Of a stretch of DNA of 64,000 bases, positions 1-11,749 are shown piece after piece. This DNA is from Burkholderia cepacia. Its GTDB lineage: Bacteria > Pseudomonadota > Gammaproteobacteria > Burkholderiales > Burkholderiaceae. The translations under genes and the position numbers were made by a program. The notes below the pieces were generated by a model. The model ran no database searches and was not told where the DNA came from. It saw nothing but the letters and a program-made list of their open reading frames with translations. The stretch lies in NCBI RefSeq assembly GCF_001039005.1, contig NZ_LDWR01000028.1, positions 1 to 64,000 of the forward strand, in the 5' to 3' direction. Positions within the stretch are counted from its first letter, which is position 1. The number at the start of each line of letters is the position of its first letter.

Positions 1-31
1 GCGCGGCCGATACGATCACTACATCCGTCAT
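1..31 (-). CDS. acetyl-CoA acetyltransferase (thiolase), N-terminal fragment
   Basis: Only the first ten codons lie in the window, reading left from an ATG at 31-29. They give MTDVVIVSAA, the characteristic opening of acetyl-CoA C-acetyltransferases of the PhaA/AtoB type. An AGGAA ribosome binding site sits about seven bases upstream of the ATG. Thiolases condense two acetyl-CoA to acetoacetyl-CoA, the first step of PHB synthesis or the last step of beta-oxidation. The neighbouring phasin on the same strand makes a PHB-linked role reasonable, but the fragment is too short to tell paralogues apart. Confidence 0.7.
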   Translation of the reverse strand, partial: MTDVVIVSAA

Positions 32-248
32 GTTCAATTCCTGCATCGAAATCAGTTCGTCGTTCTGACGCCGGCAAGGGCCGGCTGCAACTGGCGATCG
101 CACACCGCCGCGCCGCGAGCCACGCGCGGTCGCGCCGGCGGCACACCGGCACGGGCCGCCCGGGCACCGGCGCGTTGCGGCAAACCGGAGGGTCGCCGGA
201 CACCGCGTGGCACACACGGCGTCCGGCGCCATCCGGCACCGTTCAATC

Positions 249-270
249 GTGCCGCGCATTCGCGCGGCAC
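249..270 (-). terminator. hairpin downstream of the phasin gene, weak terminator candidate
   Basis: Eight-base arms (249-256 and 263-270) close a six-base loop just past the phasin stop codon. No clear T tract follows on the minus strand, so intrinsic termination is uncertain. The rest of 32-282 shows no gene. Confidence 0.3.
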
Positions 271-282
271 GCCCTCACGTCG

Positions 283-867
283 TTACGCGGCCGATTCGCG
301 CGCGGCCGCTGCATCCTTGCGTGCGGCGGCAGCCGTCTGCTTGCCGCCACGCGTGGCCGTTTCGCTGACCGCATCGAAGCCGCTCTGCGCGGCTTCGATC
401 GCCTGCCCCGTCGCTGCGCGCACGGAGTCGGCCGCGGCGGTCGCCGCGGACAGCGCCGAATTCAGCGCGGCCACCACGGACTCCGAGCCGGCCGGCGCAT
501 GCTTCGACAGCTCGCCGATCACGTCCTTCAGGCGCTTGTCGTTCTGTTCGTATTGCGCCTGCGCGACCTTCGCCCATTCGGATTGCGTCGACACGGCGAT
601 GTCGAACAGATGGCGGCCGTACGACACGACCTTGCCTGCCGCTTCCTGCGGCGCGGCCACTTGCTGCGCGAAGCCCACGGCCGGATTGCTGCTGTTGAAT
701 GCGTTCTTCAGCTTGTCCTCGTACTCCGCGAGCGCCGTCCGGGCCGCTTGCAGGTTGAGTTCGACGACAGCCTCGAAACCGTGGATCGCCGGACGGGCGA
801 TCGCAAACCACGCGGCGATTCCGGATTGATAATCGGCGGTCAGTTTTTCGGGGACAAATACGGACAT
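283..867 (-). CDS. phaP: phasin family protein, PHB granule-associated
   Basis: A 194-residue protein of the Phasin_2 type. Such small amphipathic proteins coat polyhydroxybutyrate granules and control their number and size. The N-terminal part (about residues 8-110) has the typical pattern: a short N-terminus, then helices rich in Ala, Gln and Glu with the segment AIHGFEAVVELNLQAARTAL. The C-terminal 60 residues are an Ala-rich low-complexity helix ending in Lys/Arg-Ala repeats, like the PHB-phasin tails that may contact DNA. The start at 867 is preferred over an in-frame ATG at 960 because a GGAG box lies eight to ten bases upstream and the extra 31 residues would be non-phasin sequence. 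A thiolase begins downstream on the same strand. Confidence 0.9.
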   Translation of the reverse strand: MSVFVPEKLTADYQSGIAAWFAIARPAIHGFEAVVELNLQAARTALAEYEDKLKNAFNSSNPAVGFAQQVAAPQEAAGKVVSYGRHLFDIAVSTQSEWAKVAQAQYEQNDKRLKDVIGELSKHAPAGSESVVAALNSALSAATAAADSVRAATGQAIEAAQSGFDAVSETATRGGKQTAAAARKDAAAARESAA

Positions 868-1368
868 CGGGCACGCTCCTGTTAGCAATGCGAGAGACGA
901 CGTAAAGAAAAATGGAAGCCAGATCGACAACCGCTTCCTTATTGGCAACCCGTCACCCATTTGGATGCGGGAAGTTGAAGGAGGCCATTCTAGATCGATT
1001 AATTGTCAATTAAATGGCATTAATACTAGGTGTAAACCCTTATTTTCCCGTCGAGCGGCCGCTGAAGCCCGCGGCGCGTCGACATCGCAGATGGGAACCC
1101 CACAGCATCTTGCCCTGGAACGATTTTTACCTTTTTACAGCATAGCGCACCATGACTTTTCGCAACATTTACCCATGCATTATTCCGGCTATTAGAAAAC
1201 AGGTGCGCATTGAAAATGAAGCGGTCGCTTATGTAATCGTTTTTGCAAATTTATTCTGAAATCGTTTACGGGATTATTAATGACAAAATCAATGATCGGA
1301 TGAATTGCGGGGCGCAATGAAAAAGCGGCCGTATGAAACGGCCGCGGTCGGCACCAACATAGGGGGGA
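868..1368. other. intergenic region, phasin promoter side
   Basis: About 500 bases without a convincing gene. The part near 990-1050 and 1190-1300 is clearly AT-rich relative to the flanks. It holds a seven-base-arm palindrome at 999-1013 (TTAATTG-T-CAATTAA) next to a minus-strand TAGAAT box, a plausible regulator site for the phasin promoter. PHB regulators such as PhaR often act at phasin promoters, but I do not see a site I can assign to it. Confidence 0.4.
1320..1345 (-). terminator. intrinsic terminator of the parA gene
   Basis: Seven-base GC arms (1325-1331, 1339-1345) with a seven-base loop. On the minus strand the stem is followed by five T residues. Confidence 0.65.
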
Positions 1369-2133
1369 TCAGCCGGCCAGTTCGCGATGCAGCGCGCGGA
1401 ATTCCTGCGCGAGCTTGTGCCCGGGCTCGAGGTGGATCACCGGCTTGGACTGCTGATGCGACTCGCGGATCTTCACCGACGCGGACAACCTCGACGCCAG
1501 CACCGGCAGCCCTTCGTCTACAAGCTCGTCGACCAGCTGTTGCGGCAGGCTCGCGCGCGGCTGGAACTGGTTGATGACGATCCCCTCCACCTCGAGTGCC
1601 GCGTTGTGGTCCTGCTGGATTTCCTTCACGTTCTCGAGCAGCGTGTACAGCGCGCGGCGCGAGAAGTCGTCGCAGTCGAACGGGATCAGGCAGCGCTCGA
1701 CCGCGATCAGCGCCGAGCGCGTATAGAAATTCAGCGCGGGCGGCGTGTCGATGTACACGGCGTCGTAGGTGTCGAGCTCGTTCAGCGCGTCGCGCAGCTT
1801 GTAGATCTTGTAGCGCGATTCGAGCTTGCCGTGCAGCGTGTCGAGATCCGGATGCGCCGGCATCACATCGAGCCCTTCGAACGGGGTCGGATGGATGAAC
1901 GATGCGACGTCGACCGGACGGAAGTTGAAGGTCAGCGCGGTTTCGAAGAAACCGGCGACGCCCGGTTGCGCGTCGGCCGCGGCGTCGCCGAGCAGATAGC
2001 GCGTGGAGTTCGCCTGCGCATCGAGGTCGATGACGAGCGTGCGCAACCCTTCGCTCGCGCTGATCGCCGCCAGGTTGCAGACGATCGTCGATTTGCCCAC
2101 GCCGCCCTTCTGGTTGAATACGACCCGCCGCAT
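1369..2133 (-). CDS. orphan ParA-family ATPase
   Basis: A 254-residue ParA/MinD-type ATPase. The deviant Walker A motif KGGVGKST (residues 9-16) with its signature lysine, the IDLDAQANS segment and the IDTPPALNF switch region are all visible. These ATPases bind DNA non-specifically as ATP dimers and position cargo such as chromosomes, plasmids or protein bodies. No parB partner or parS-like repeat is next to it, so it is not the chromosomal parAB pair. The start at 2133 has a GAGGGG box upstream; an in-frame ATG at 2184 lacks one. It lies upstream of the phasin gene on the same strand but behind its own terminator, so co-function with PHB granules is only a hypothesis. Confidence 0.85.
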   Translation of the reverse strand: MRRVVFNQKGGVGKSTIVCNLAAISASEGLRTLVIDLDAQANSTRYLLGDAAADAQPGVAGFFETALTFNFRPVDVASFIHPTPFEGLDVMPAHPDLDTLHGKLESRYKIYKLRDALNELDTYDAVYIDTPPALNFYTRSALIAVERCLIPFDCDDFSRRALYTLLENVKEIQQDHNAALEVEGIVINQFQPRASLPQQLVDELVDEGLPVLASRLSASVKIRESHQQSKPVIHLEPGHKLAQEFRALHRELAG

Positions 2134-2235
2134 GGTGTCCCCTCGATCGAAACGTCGAAAAAACCAGCTTAGCCGGTCAATCATGGCGCCCGCGTGACGC
2201 AGGTCGAATTACGCGCGACTTGTGTGCGGCGCGCA

Positions 2236-2859
2236 TCAGGTGCGCGGCAGCGTTCCCGATACATACCGGTTGCCGGGCACGCTCCACCGCCACGGGAAAT
2301 CCGTGCCGACGCGAATGCCGATGCGCGGCCCGCCCGCCAGATCCGTGGGCGGCGCCATGCCGTCGTCCACGATCGCGAACCCTTCGTGCGCGCCGACCAG
2401 GTCGACGCCGTCCTGGGCGCCGCCGATCCCCATTGCCTGGGTCAGCCGGGCCGGCCCGCGGCACAGGTCGCGATCGCGCGTCTGCGGCGGCCGTGCCGTG
2501 CGCATGTGAGCGAGCCCCTGCAGCGGTTCCAGCGCACGGATCAGCACGCCCGTTCCCGTGCCATCCGGTCCGCACACGCAGTTGCAGCACCAGTGCATGC
2601 CGTACGTGAAATAGACGTACAGGTGCCCCGGCGGCCCGAACATCGTCGCATTGCGCGGCGTCTTGCCGCGATAGGTATGCGCCGCCGGGTCGATCGCACC
2701 GGCATAGGCTTCCACTTCGACGATGCGGCCGGCCCGGCCGTCCGCTGCCGCGAGGATCTTGTTGAGCAGTTGCGGGGCGACGTCGGTGGCCATGCGGTCG
2801 AAGAACGCGCGCGGCAATACGGTGCCCGGCCACACGCGCGCAGTTTTATTGCCCCGCAT
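2236..2859 (-). CDS. 3-methyladenine DNA glycosylase (AAG/Mpg family)
   Basis: A 207-residue alkyladenine glycosylase of the mammalian AAG type, which excises 3-methyladenine, hypoxanthine and related bases in base-excision repair. Visible family motifs are VEVEAY near residue 50, which holds the catalytic Glu, the RNATMFGPPGHLYVYFTYG block that follows it, and CRGPARLTQAMGI in the C-terminal half. Its length matches bacterial members. The ATG at 2857-2859 lies inside the last codons of the upstream mug gene (14-base overlap), so the two glycosylase genes are probably translated from one message. Longer in-frame starts would only read through mug in a shadow frame. Confidence 0.9.
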   Translation of the reverse strand: MRGNKTARVWPGTVLPRAFFDRMATDVAPQLLNKILAAADGRAGRIVEVEAYAGAIDPAAHTYRGKTPRNATMFGPPGHLYVYFTYGMHWCCNCVCGPDGTGTGVLIRALEPLQGLAHMRTARPPQTRDRDLCRGPARLTQAMGIGGAQDGVDLVGAHEGFAIVDDGMAPPTDLAGGPRIGIRVGTDFPWRWSVPGNRYVSGTLPRT

Positions 2860-3412
2860 CCTGCCCCTCCGGTTGGCGCCCGGAAACGGTCTGCGCCTGC
2901 AGATGGAGCTGACGGTACGCGTCGACCAGATCATCGAGGCCGAACGCAAGATTTCTCCCGCTGGGATTGGGCAGCACCCACACGCTCGCGCGCTGCATGC
3001 GGGCCGGCTGCAATCCCCACGCGACTTCGCGCTGACCGGAAAGCGCCGAATACGCCGCCTTGCCGAGAAACGCGACGAAGCGCGGCCCATAACGCGCCAC
3101 CTTCTGCTCGAACGCCGCGGCCGCGGCGATGAATTCCGCGCGCGAAAGCTGATCGGCGCTCGCCGTCGGCCGCTTCACCACCGCCGTCAAGCCGCAGCCG
3201 TACTGGAGTATCGCGTGATCCTCCTGCGGCGAAATTTCCATCGGCGTGAAGCCGGCGAGATGGATCACGCGCCAGAAGCGGTTGCTTCTCCCAGCGAAGT
3301 GATGCCCTGTCGCGGCCGCGGTCAGGCCGGGATTGATCCCGCAGAACAGCACGTCGAGATGCGGAGCGATGAGGTCGGGAAGTTCGTCAGCCACGTGTCG
3401 CCTGGTGTGCAA
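2846..3412 (-). CDS. mug: G/U mismatch-specific DNA glycosylase
   Basis: A 188-residue member of the MUG branch of the uracil-DNA glycosylase superfamily, which removes uracil or ethenocytosine opposite guanine. The signature GINPGL (residues 25-30, with catalytic Asn 27) is intact, and the C-terminal loop motif NPSGRN is present. It overlaps the start of the mpg-type gene by 14 bases, forming a compact two-gene base-excision repair unit. The start is the first ATG of the frame; the family begins shortly before the LFCGINPG strand, so little or nothing is missing. Confidence 0.9.
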   Translation of the reverse strand: MHTRRHVADELPDLIAPHLDVLFCGINPGLTAAATGHHFAGRSNRFWRVIHLAGFTPMEISPQEDHAILQYGCGLTAVVKRPTASADQLSRAEFIAAAAAFEQKVARYGPRFVAFLGKAAYSALSGQREVAWGLQPARMQRASVWVLPNPSGRNLAFGLDDLVDAYRQLHLQAQTVSGRQPEGQDAGQ

Positions 3413-3435
3413 GGTTCATCGACGTAAACGCAGAA

Positions 3436-3484
3436 AGGCCCGAAGACCCGGCCAAGCGCCTGGCTTGACTCGGACATTCGGGCC
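3436..3484 (-). terminator. possible terminator of ssb
   Basis: Eight-base arms (3437-3444, 3477-3484) enclose a second small hairpin (3451-3464). On the minus strand a TTTCT run follows. The large loop makes this moderate only. Confidence 0.45.
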
Positions 3485-3513
3485 CATCGTGCTGCAGGAT
3501 GCCGACTTGCCGA

Positions 3514-4071
3514 TCAGAACGGAATATCGTCGTCCATCTCGTCGAAGCCGCCACCTGCCGGTGCGCTCGGACGGCTCTGCGCGCCGCCGCCAGCACCGCC
3601 ACGCGCCGCGCCGCCGGCACGACCGCCGCCGCCACCGCCGCGTTCCATCTGCTCGCCGCGACCGCCGCCGCCGCCACCACCGTAGCCGCCGCCGTAACCG
3701 CCTTCGTCACCACCACCGCCGCCACCGCCCGCACCGCCACGGCCGCCGAGCATCTGCATCTGGTCCGCGACGATTTCGGTCGAGTAACGATCCTGACCGT
3801 CCTGACCCTGCCACTTGCGCGTGCGGATGCGGCCTTCGATATAGACCGACGAACCCTTCTTCAGGTATTCGCTGACGATTTCCGCCAGACGGCCGAAGAA
3901 CGCGACGCGATGCCACTCGGTCATTTCCTTGAAATCGCCGCTTGCCTTGTCCTTGTAGCGGTCGGTCGTCGCGAGACGAATGTTCGCAACCGCGTCGCCG
4001 CTCGGCAGGTAACGGACTTCAGGATCGGCGCCGAGATTGCCGACGAGGATGACCTTGTTGACGGATGCCAT
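3514..4071 (-). CDS. ssb: single-stranded DNA-binding protein
   Basis: SSB coats single-stranded DNA during replication, recombination and repair. The 185-residue product has the OB-fold domain at about residues 3-107 ([13 protein letters not shown] at the start, [13 protein letters not shown] in the middle). A glycine-rich linker of about 65 residues follows, then the acidic tail DEMDDDIPF that docks partner proteins. The linker is unusually rich in Gly runs but the tail is canonical. The gene stands downstream of an MFS transporter and close to uvrA, a layout reminiscent of the ssb-uvrA neighbourhood of other proteobacteria. I did not find a convincing LexA box near it. Confidence 0.97.
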   Translation of the reverse strand: MASVNKVILVGNLGADPEVRYLPSGDAVANIRLATTDRYKDKASGDFKEMTEWHRVAFFGRLAEIVSEYLKKGSSVYIEGRIRTRKWQGQDGQDRYSTEIVADQMQMLGGRGGAGGGGGGGDEGGYGGGYGGGGGGGRGEQMERGGGGGGRAGGAARGGAGGGAQSRPSAPAGGGFDEMDDDIPF

Positions 4072-4171
4072 GTGTTTCTCCAGTAAATTCGATGCCGGGC
4101 CGCCCGCGCGTGCGTCGGAGCAGCCCGCCGGACAAGCCGGCGACGCCGCCGGTGCCTGCCCGACAATAGGT

Positions 4172-5359
4172 TCAGGCCTTGCGCGGCGGCGCTTTCATGC
4201 TGGCCGCGATTATAAGCCACGCTGCAACGAGCCCAGAACACGCGTAGAACACCGTGTTCGCACCGCCGTGCTTCAGCAGCCAGCCGCCCGCGATGCCGCC
4301 GAGCGCGAGCCCGATCGACTGCGTGGTGTTGTAGACGCCCGTGGCCGCGCCCTTGCGCGAACCCGGCGCGAGCTTCGACACGAGCGACGGCTGCGACGCT
4401 TCCAGGATGTTGAACCCCAGGAAGTACACGAACAGGATCGCCGCCACAATCATGATGGTATGCGGCGCGCTGCCCAGCAGCAATTGGCCGATCAGGATAG
4501 CCAGAATGCCGCCCAGCAGCACCGGCTTCATCTTGCCCCGTTTCTCCGCGACGATGATCGCCGGGACCATCATCACGAACGCGAGCCCCATCACCGGCAG
4601 GTAGACCTTCCAGTGCGCGGCGACCGGCAGCCCGCCGTCGACGAGCAGGCGCGGCACCACGAGGAACAGCGCCGTCTGCGTCGCGTGCAGCACCAGCACG
4701 CCGAAGTTCAGGCGCAGCAGCTCGACGTTGTGCAGCACCTCGGCGAACGGCGCGGGCACGTGCACGGGCTTGGCCGCGTCGGGCACGATCCACAGCACGA
4801 CGCCGATCGCGAGGATCGACAGCACGCCGACGATCGCGAACAGCCCGCTCATCCCGACCCAGTGGAACACGATCGGCGCGCCGACGATCGCAACCGCGAA
4901 CGACACGCCGATCGACCCGCCGACCATCGCCATCGCCTTCGTGCGGTTCTGCTCGGAGGTCAGGTCGGCGATGAACGCCAGCACCGCGGACGACACGGCA
5001 CCCATCCCCTGGATCACGCGACCGACGATGATCCACGTGATGTCGTGCGCGGACGCGGCGACGAAGCTGCCGAGCGCGAAGATCACGAGGCCCGTGGCGA
5101 TCACCGGCTTGCGGCCGAACTTGTCGGACGCCCAGCCGTAGAAGATGTAGAACAGCGACTGCGTGACGCCGTAGGCCCCGAGCGCGATACCGACGAGCAG
5201 CACGTTGTCGCCGCCCGGAATGGTTTTCGCGTAGACCGAGAATACCGGCATGATCATGAACAGGCCGAGCATGCGCAGCGCGAAGATCGCCGCGAGCGAC
5301 GTGGTCGCGCGCAATTCGGGCGCAGTCATGCGGGAAGACGTGGCAGACGGATTGGACAT
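4172..5359 (-). CDS. MFS transporter
   Basis: A 395-residue major facilitator with about twelve hydrophobic segments. The loop 2-3 signature [12 protein letters not shown] (motif A) is present near residue 76, and the N-terminal half carries [18 protein letters not shown], as in YajR/drug-efflux-like carriers. The substrate cannot be read from sequence; proton-driven export of small hydrophobic compounds is the family expectation. It sits between ssb (downstream, same strand) and divergent uvrA. The start at 5359 gives a short cytoplasmic N-terminus before the first membrane helix. Confidence 0.9.
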   Translation of the reverse strand: MSNPSATSSRMTAPELRATTSLAAIFALRMLGLFMIMPVFSVYAKTIPGGDNVLLVGIALGAYGVTQSLFYIFYGWASDKFGRKPVIATGLVIFALGSFVAASAHDITWIIVGRVIQGMGAVSSAVLAFIADLTSEQNRTKAMAMVGGSIGVSFAVAIVGAPIVFHWVGMSGLFAIVGVLSILAIGVVLWIVPDAAKPVHVPAPFAEVLHNVELLRLNFGVLVLHATQTALFLVVPRLLVDGGLPVAAHWKVYLPVMGLAFVMMVPAIIVAEKRGKMKPVLLGGILAILIGQLLLGSAPHTIMIVAAILFVYFLGFNILEASQPSLVSKLAPGSRKGAATGVYNTTQSIGLALGGIAGGWLLKHGGANTVFYACSGLVAAWLIIAASMKAPPRKA

Positions 5360-5624
5360 CGGGAATGAATTTCGAATGATCGGAATGTCCGCCCGACACC
5401 GGGCGGCGGAAGATCAGGACCAGCGGCCCGGGAGGCCTGACGGGCGACACGTCGGGGCAGGATGCCGGCGGCCTGCGGGCCGCCCTGAACCGCGCGGCGC
5501 GACCGCTTTCCCCGGCGCAGGCGCCGCCTTGCTGCCACCTGCTGTAAAGGCTGGGGGCCCCAAACGACGGTCTCGAAAAGCCGTTATAGTAGCAGGTTTG
5601 GTTCCCTCCATTTTCGCCAGGTTC
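5360..5624. promoter_or_regulatory. divergent promoter region, MFS transporter / uvrA
   Basis: This 265-base gap must drive both the MFS gene and uvrA. It is GC-rich except near 5570-5610. I looked for a CTGT-N8-ACAG LexA operator and found none that fits well, so SOS control of uvrA is not evident here. Confidence 0.4.
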
Positions 5625-8510
<2,886 letters not shown>

Positions 8511-8528
8511 CGCGCGTTGCCCCCTTCC

Positions 8529-8554
8529 CGCGCGCGGCCGCCCGGCCGCGCGCG
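8529..8554 (+). terminator. strong GC hairpin after uvrA
   Basis: A perfect palindrome with twelve-base GC arms and a two-base centre, 19 bases after the uvrA stop. No T tract follows, so it may be a processing or pausing structure rather than an intrinsic terminator. Confidence 0.35.
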
Positions 8555-8757
8555 TCCTTGCGCGCCGCGCCGCCCGCCTCCCCTCGTTTTCCCTTCTGCG
8601 TTTACACCATGCGCCAAACGGCCCGGTTGCGGACCATAATGGCGGCTATACTTTACGGTCGTAAGGTTCGCCGTACGCACCAATCCGGTGCAATCCCGGG
8701 CGAGCACCGCTCTGCCACGCATTCCGCGGCATGACACACGAACGACAGGAATCCACG

Positions 8758-9843
8758 ATGGAGAAGCAACCAGACTCGTCGCGCGATGCGCAGAACCGCG
8801 AGCCGCACCTGCGCAGCGTGCGGCTGACGAGCGACTTCAGCCTGCCGAATCTGTCGGCACTCGAAATCGGCAGCTATCTCTTCACGATCCTTGCAATGTG
8901 GCTCGTGATCGAGCTCAAGCTGCTCGGCGGGCTGCTGGCCGGCCTGCTCGTCTATCAGCTCATCCACACGATCGCGCCCGTGATCGAACGCCACACCACG
9001 AGCATGCGCGCGCGTTGGGTCGCCGTCGTGCTGCTGTCGATCGTGATCGTCGGCGGGCTCACGGGCCTGACGATCGGCATCATCGAACACTTCGAGCGCA
9101 CGGTGCCGAACCTGCAGAGCCTCCTCGACCAGCTGATGCAGATCGTCGAGCAAACCCGCGCACGCACCCCTGCCTGGATCGCGAACCTGCTGCCCGTCGA
9201 CGTCGAACAGATGAAGACCAAGGCCGCCGTGCTGATGCACTCGCACATGGACCAGCTCCAGCAGAGCGGCAAGAGCGTCGCGCGCGGCTTCGGCCACGTG
9301 CTGTTCGGGATGATCATCGGCGCGATGATCGCGATCGGCGTCGAGCACGGCAAGGTGCGCCGGCCGCTGTCGACCGCGCTCGTCACGCGCGTGTCGCGCT
9401 TCTCCGACGCGTTCCGCCGCATCGTGTTCGCGCAGATCAAGATCTCGGCGATCAACGCGGTGTTCACCGGCATCTACCTGCTCGTCGCGCTGCCGCTCTT
9501 CCACGAACGGCTGCCGCTGTCGAAAACGCTCGTGCTCGTCACGTTCATCGTCGGCCTGCTGCCCGTGATCGGCAACCTGATCTCGAACACGCTGATCGTC
9601 GCCGTGTCGCTGTCGGTCAGCATGGGCACCGCGATCGCGTCGCTCGCGTTCCTCGTGGTCATCCACAAGCTCGAATATTTCCTGAACGCGAAGATCATCG
9701 GCGGCCAGATCGAGTCGCGCGCGTGGGAGCTGCTGCTCGCGATGCTGATCATGGAAGCCGCGTTCGGGCTGCCGGGCGTGATCGCCGCGCCGATATTCTA
9801 TGCGTACCTGAAGCGCGAGCTGTACCTGCTGCGGCTGATCTGA
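8758..9843 (+). CDS. AI-2E family transporter (PerM-like)
   Basis: A 361-residue inner-membrane protein of the AI-2E/PerM family. It shows a cluster of two hydrophobic helices after residue 40, a central amphipathic region (about 110-190) and five or so membrane helices in the C-terminal half with the family-like segment VGLLPVIGNLISNTL. Members have been linked to autoinducer-2 or Na+/H+ transport, but the substrate here is unknown. An AGGA box (8747-8750) is well placed for the ATG at 8758. The gap 8511-8757 carries the uvrA hairpin and a TATACT box at 8647-8652 that may be its promoter. Confidence 0.85.
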   Translation: MEKQPDSSRDAQNREPHLRSVRLTSDFSLPNLSALEIGSYLFTILAMWLVIELKLLGGLLAGLLVYQLIHTIAPVIERHTTSMRARWVAVVLLSIVIVGGLTGLTIGIIEHFERTVPNLQSLLDQLMQIVEQTRARTPAWIANLLPVDVEQMKTKAAVLMHSHMDQLQQSGKSVARGFGHVLFGMIIGAMIAIGVEHGKVRRPLSTALVTRVSRFSDAFRRIVFAQIKISAINAVFTGIYLLVALPLFHERLPLSKTLVLVTFIVGLLPVIGNLISNTLIVAVSLSVSMGTAIASLAFLVVIHKLEYFLNAKIIGGQIESRAWELLLAMLIMEAAFGLPGVIAAPIFYAYLKRELYLLRLI

Positions 9844-9863
9844 AGCCCGCACATCAGACGATA

Positions 9864-9898
9864 AAAAACGCCGCGCCCCGTGAAGGGCGCGGCGTTTT
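9864..9898. terminator. bidirectional terminator between the AI-2E transporter gene and purU
   Basis: A fourteen-base perfect stem (9865-9878 with 9885-9898) whose outer parts are A and T runs, giving a T tract in both directions between two convergent genes. Confidence 0.85.
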
Positions 9899-9918
9899 CA
9901 TTTGTGCCGGCTGGCCGA

Positions 9919-10803
9919 TCAGCGGAACACGACCGTCTTCGTCCCGTTCAGCACAACCCGGTGCTCGACGTGCCACTTCACCGCGCGCGCGAGCGTCACG
10001 CACTCGACGTCGCGGCCGATCGCGGTCAGCTGGTCGGGCGTCATGCTGTGGTCGACGCGCTCGACTTCCTGCTCGATGATCGGGCCTTCGTCGAGATCGG
10101 TCGTCACGTAGTGCGCGGTCGCGCCGATCAGCTTCACACCGCGGTCGAACGCCTGGTAATACGGCTTCGCGCCCTTGAAGCTCGGCAGGAACGAATGGTG
10201 GATGTTGATCGCGCGCCCGGCGAGCTGCTGGCACATGTTCGGCGACAGGATCTGCATGTAGCGCGCGAGCACGACGAGATCGGCCTGGTGCTCGTCGATC
10301 ACTTCCAGCACACGCGCTTCCTGCGCGGCCTTCGCGGCATCGGACGAACCGCCGATCAGCGGGAAGTGATGGAACGGGATGTTGTAACTCGCGGCGAGCT
10401 GGTAGAACTCCTTGTGGTTCGACACGATCGCCGGGATCTCGATCGGCAGCTGGCCGGTGCGATAGCGGAACAGCAGGTCGTTCAGGCAATGGCCGATCTT
10501 CGACACCATGATCACGACGCGCGGCTTCACGGCCGCGTCGTGCAGCTCCCAGCGCATCGAGAACCGCTCCGCGAGCGGCGCGAATTCCTTGCGAAGCGTG
10601 TCGAGCGCCGACGCGGCATCCGCGCCGCCGCCGTCCTGCTCGAAGTGCACGCGCATGAAGAATTCGCTGGTGCGGCTGTCGCCGAACTGCGCCGAATCGA
10701 GGATGTTGTTGCTGCGCTCGAACAGGAAGCCCGAGACCGCGTGGACGATGCCGTGCCGGTCGGGGCACGACAGTTTCAAGATAAAGCTGTGATCGGTCGG
10801 CAT
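9919..10803 (-). CDS. purU: formyltetrahydrofolate deformylase
   Basis: PurU hydrolyses 10-formyl-THF to formate and THF, balancing the one-carbon pool. The 294-residue protein has an N-terminal ACT domain (about residues 7-85, opening with FILKLSCPDRHGIVH) and a formyltransferase-like catalytic domain (about 90-280). The active-site region INIHHSFLPSF and the later TTDLDEGPIIEQ segment, which holds the catalytic Asp, are intact. A GGGAG box stands upstream of the ATG at 10803. The next gene upstream on the strand is a NUDIX hydrolase; the 74-base gap shows no terminator, so co-transcription is possible. Confidence 0.96.
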   Translation of the reverse strand: MPTDHSFILKLSCPDRHGIVHAVSGFLFERSNNILDSAQFGDSRTSEFFMRVHFEQDGGGADAASALDTLRKEFAPLAERFSMRWELHDAAVKPRVVIMVSKIGHCLNDLLFRYRTGQLPIEIPAIVSNHKEFYQLAASYNIPFHHFPLIGGSSDAAKAAQEARVLEVIDEHQADLVVLARYMQILSPNMCQQLAGRAINIHHSFLPSFKGAKPYYQAFDRGVKLIGATAHYVTTDLDEGPIIEQEVERVDHSMTPDQLTAIGRDVECVTLARAVKWHVEHRVVLNGTKTVVFR

Positions 10804-10877
10804 GACCGCTACTCCCTTCGTTTCCGTATTCGTCAAATTGCCCGTTCGCGCCGCCGGACCGCCAGTCGCGGCGCGCG

Positions 10878-11744
10878 TCACGCGGCCGGCGCGAACAGCG
10901 CGTTGATGCCCGCCGCGTCGGCCGCCGCGAGCCAGCGATGGCGCAGCAGCGTATCGAGCGTCGCGAGGCTCGCATCCATCGTCGCGCGGCCTTCGCGCAA
11001 CCAGCCGATCACCTCGGGCACGCCGGCCAGCAGGTGCTCGGCCACTTCGCCGTCCTGGTTGCGCGGCGCGAAGTCGTGCGGCAGTGGCAGGTCGTACACG
11101 AAGATCAGTTCGGACTGCGTGCCTTCCGGCAGCGAGCACAGCACCTGCACCGCGCGGCCCGCGATCGCGCGCAACGCCAGTTCGGCCGGAATACCGGCTT
11201 CCTCCCAGCACTCCTTCGCGAGCGTCTCGTGAACGCTCAAGCCCCAGCCGATGCCGCCCGCGACGACGTTGTCGAGCATGCCGGGATCGGTTGCCTTGGT
11301 CGCGCTGCGGCGGCCGAGCCACATCTGCGGCACGGTCGCGGCGGACGGCTCGCCCGACGCAACCGCATATTCTACGATGCCGTTCAGATGCACCGCATAG
11401 GTCTGCGTGCCGAAAAAGCGCGACGCGGCGCGCTCGATGTACGCGAGCGGCGGATCGTCGAAGCGGTTGCGGATCGCGTAGATCTCGTCGCGCCAGCCGG
11501 GAATCGCGCCTTCGGCCGCGAGCGCGCCGATCGCGCTCGCCAGCGCCATGCTGCGCGCGTCGACCGAGTCGTAGCGCGCCGACAGCACGACGCGCTCGCC
11601 GGTCAGCTCGAACACGTCGGGCCAGCGGGCCAACTTCGCGACGTCCTGGCGGCGCACCCAGCCAACCGCCTGGCCGGCGATCTCGAAACGCAGGTGCGCG
11701 GCCGGATCGAAGCGCCGCGCGGCCGCGATGCACGGAAACGTCAT
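10878..11744 (-). CDS. NUDIX hydrolase with DUF4743 N-terminal domain
   Basis: A 288-residue protein with an N-terminal domain of the DUF4743 type (about residues 10-120), also found in fungal and plant thiamine-pyrophosphokinase-related NUDIX proteins. A NUDIX fold follows at about 130-260. The NUDIX box is GGIGWGLSVHETLAKECWEEAGI shortened: the KE-x2-EEAG core needed for metal binding is present, but the first Glu of the standard motif is Leu. That seems usual for this subfamily. Proposed substrates include oxidised thiamine diphosphate derivatives; nothing in the context confirms this. It overlaps no neighbour and ends 74 bases before purU, and the LysE gene stops... it begins five bases after the LysE-family gene's end. 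Confidence 0.8.
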   Translation of the reverse strand: MTFPCIAAARRFDPAAHLRFEIAGQAVGWVRRQDVAKLARWPDVFELTGERVVLSARYDSVDARSMALASAIGALAAEGAIPGWRDEIYAIRNRFDDPPLAYIERAASRFFGTQTYAVHLNGIVEYAVASGEPSAATVPQMWLGRRSATKATDPGMLDNVVAGGIGWGLSVHETLAKECWEEAGIPAELALRAIAGRAVQVLCSLPEGTQSELIFVYDLPLPHDFAPRNQDGEVAEHLLAGVPEVIGWLREGRATMDASLATLDTLLRHRWLAAADAAGINALFAPAA

Positions 11745-11749
11745 CGCCG

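Noticed and set aside
3580..3730. GCC/CCG-rich short tandem repeats as a CRISPR or satellite
   Set aside because: They encode the glycine-rich linker of SSB on the minus strand.
5360..5624. LexA operator between the MFS gene and uvrA
   Set aside because: No CTGT-N8-ACAG palindrome was found; partial matches miss several conserved bases.
8660..8757. Possible riboswitch before the AI-2E transporter gene
   Set aside because: A short GCACC/GGTGC stem is present, but no conserved core of a known riboswitch could be recognised.
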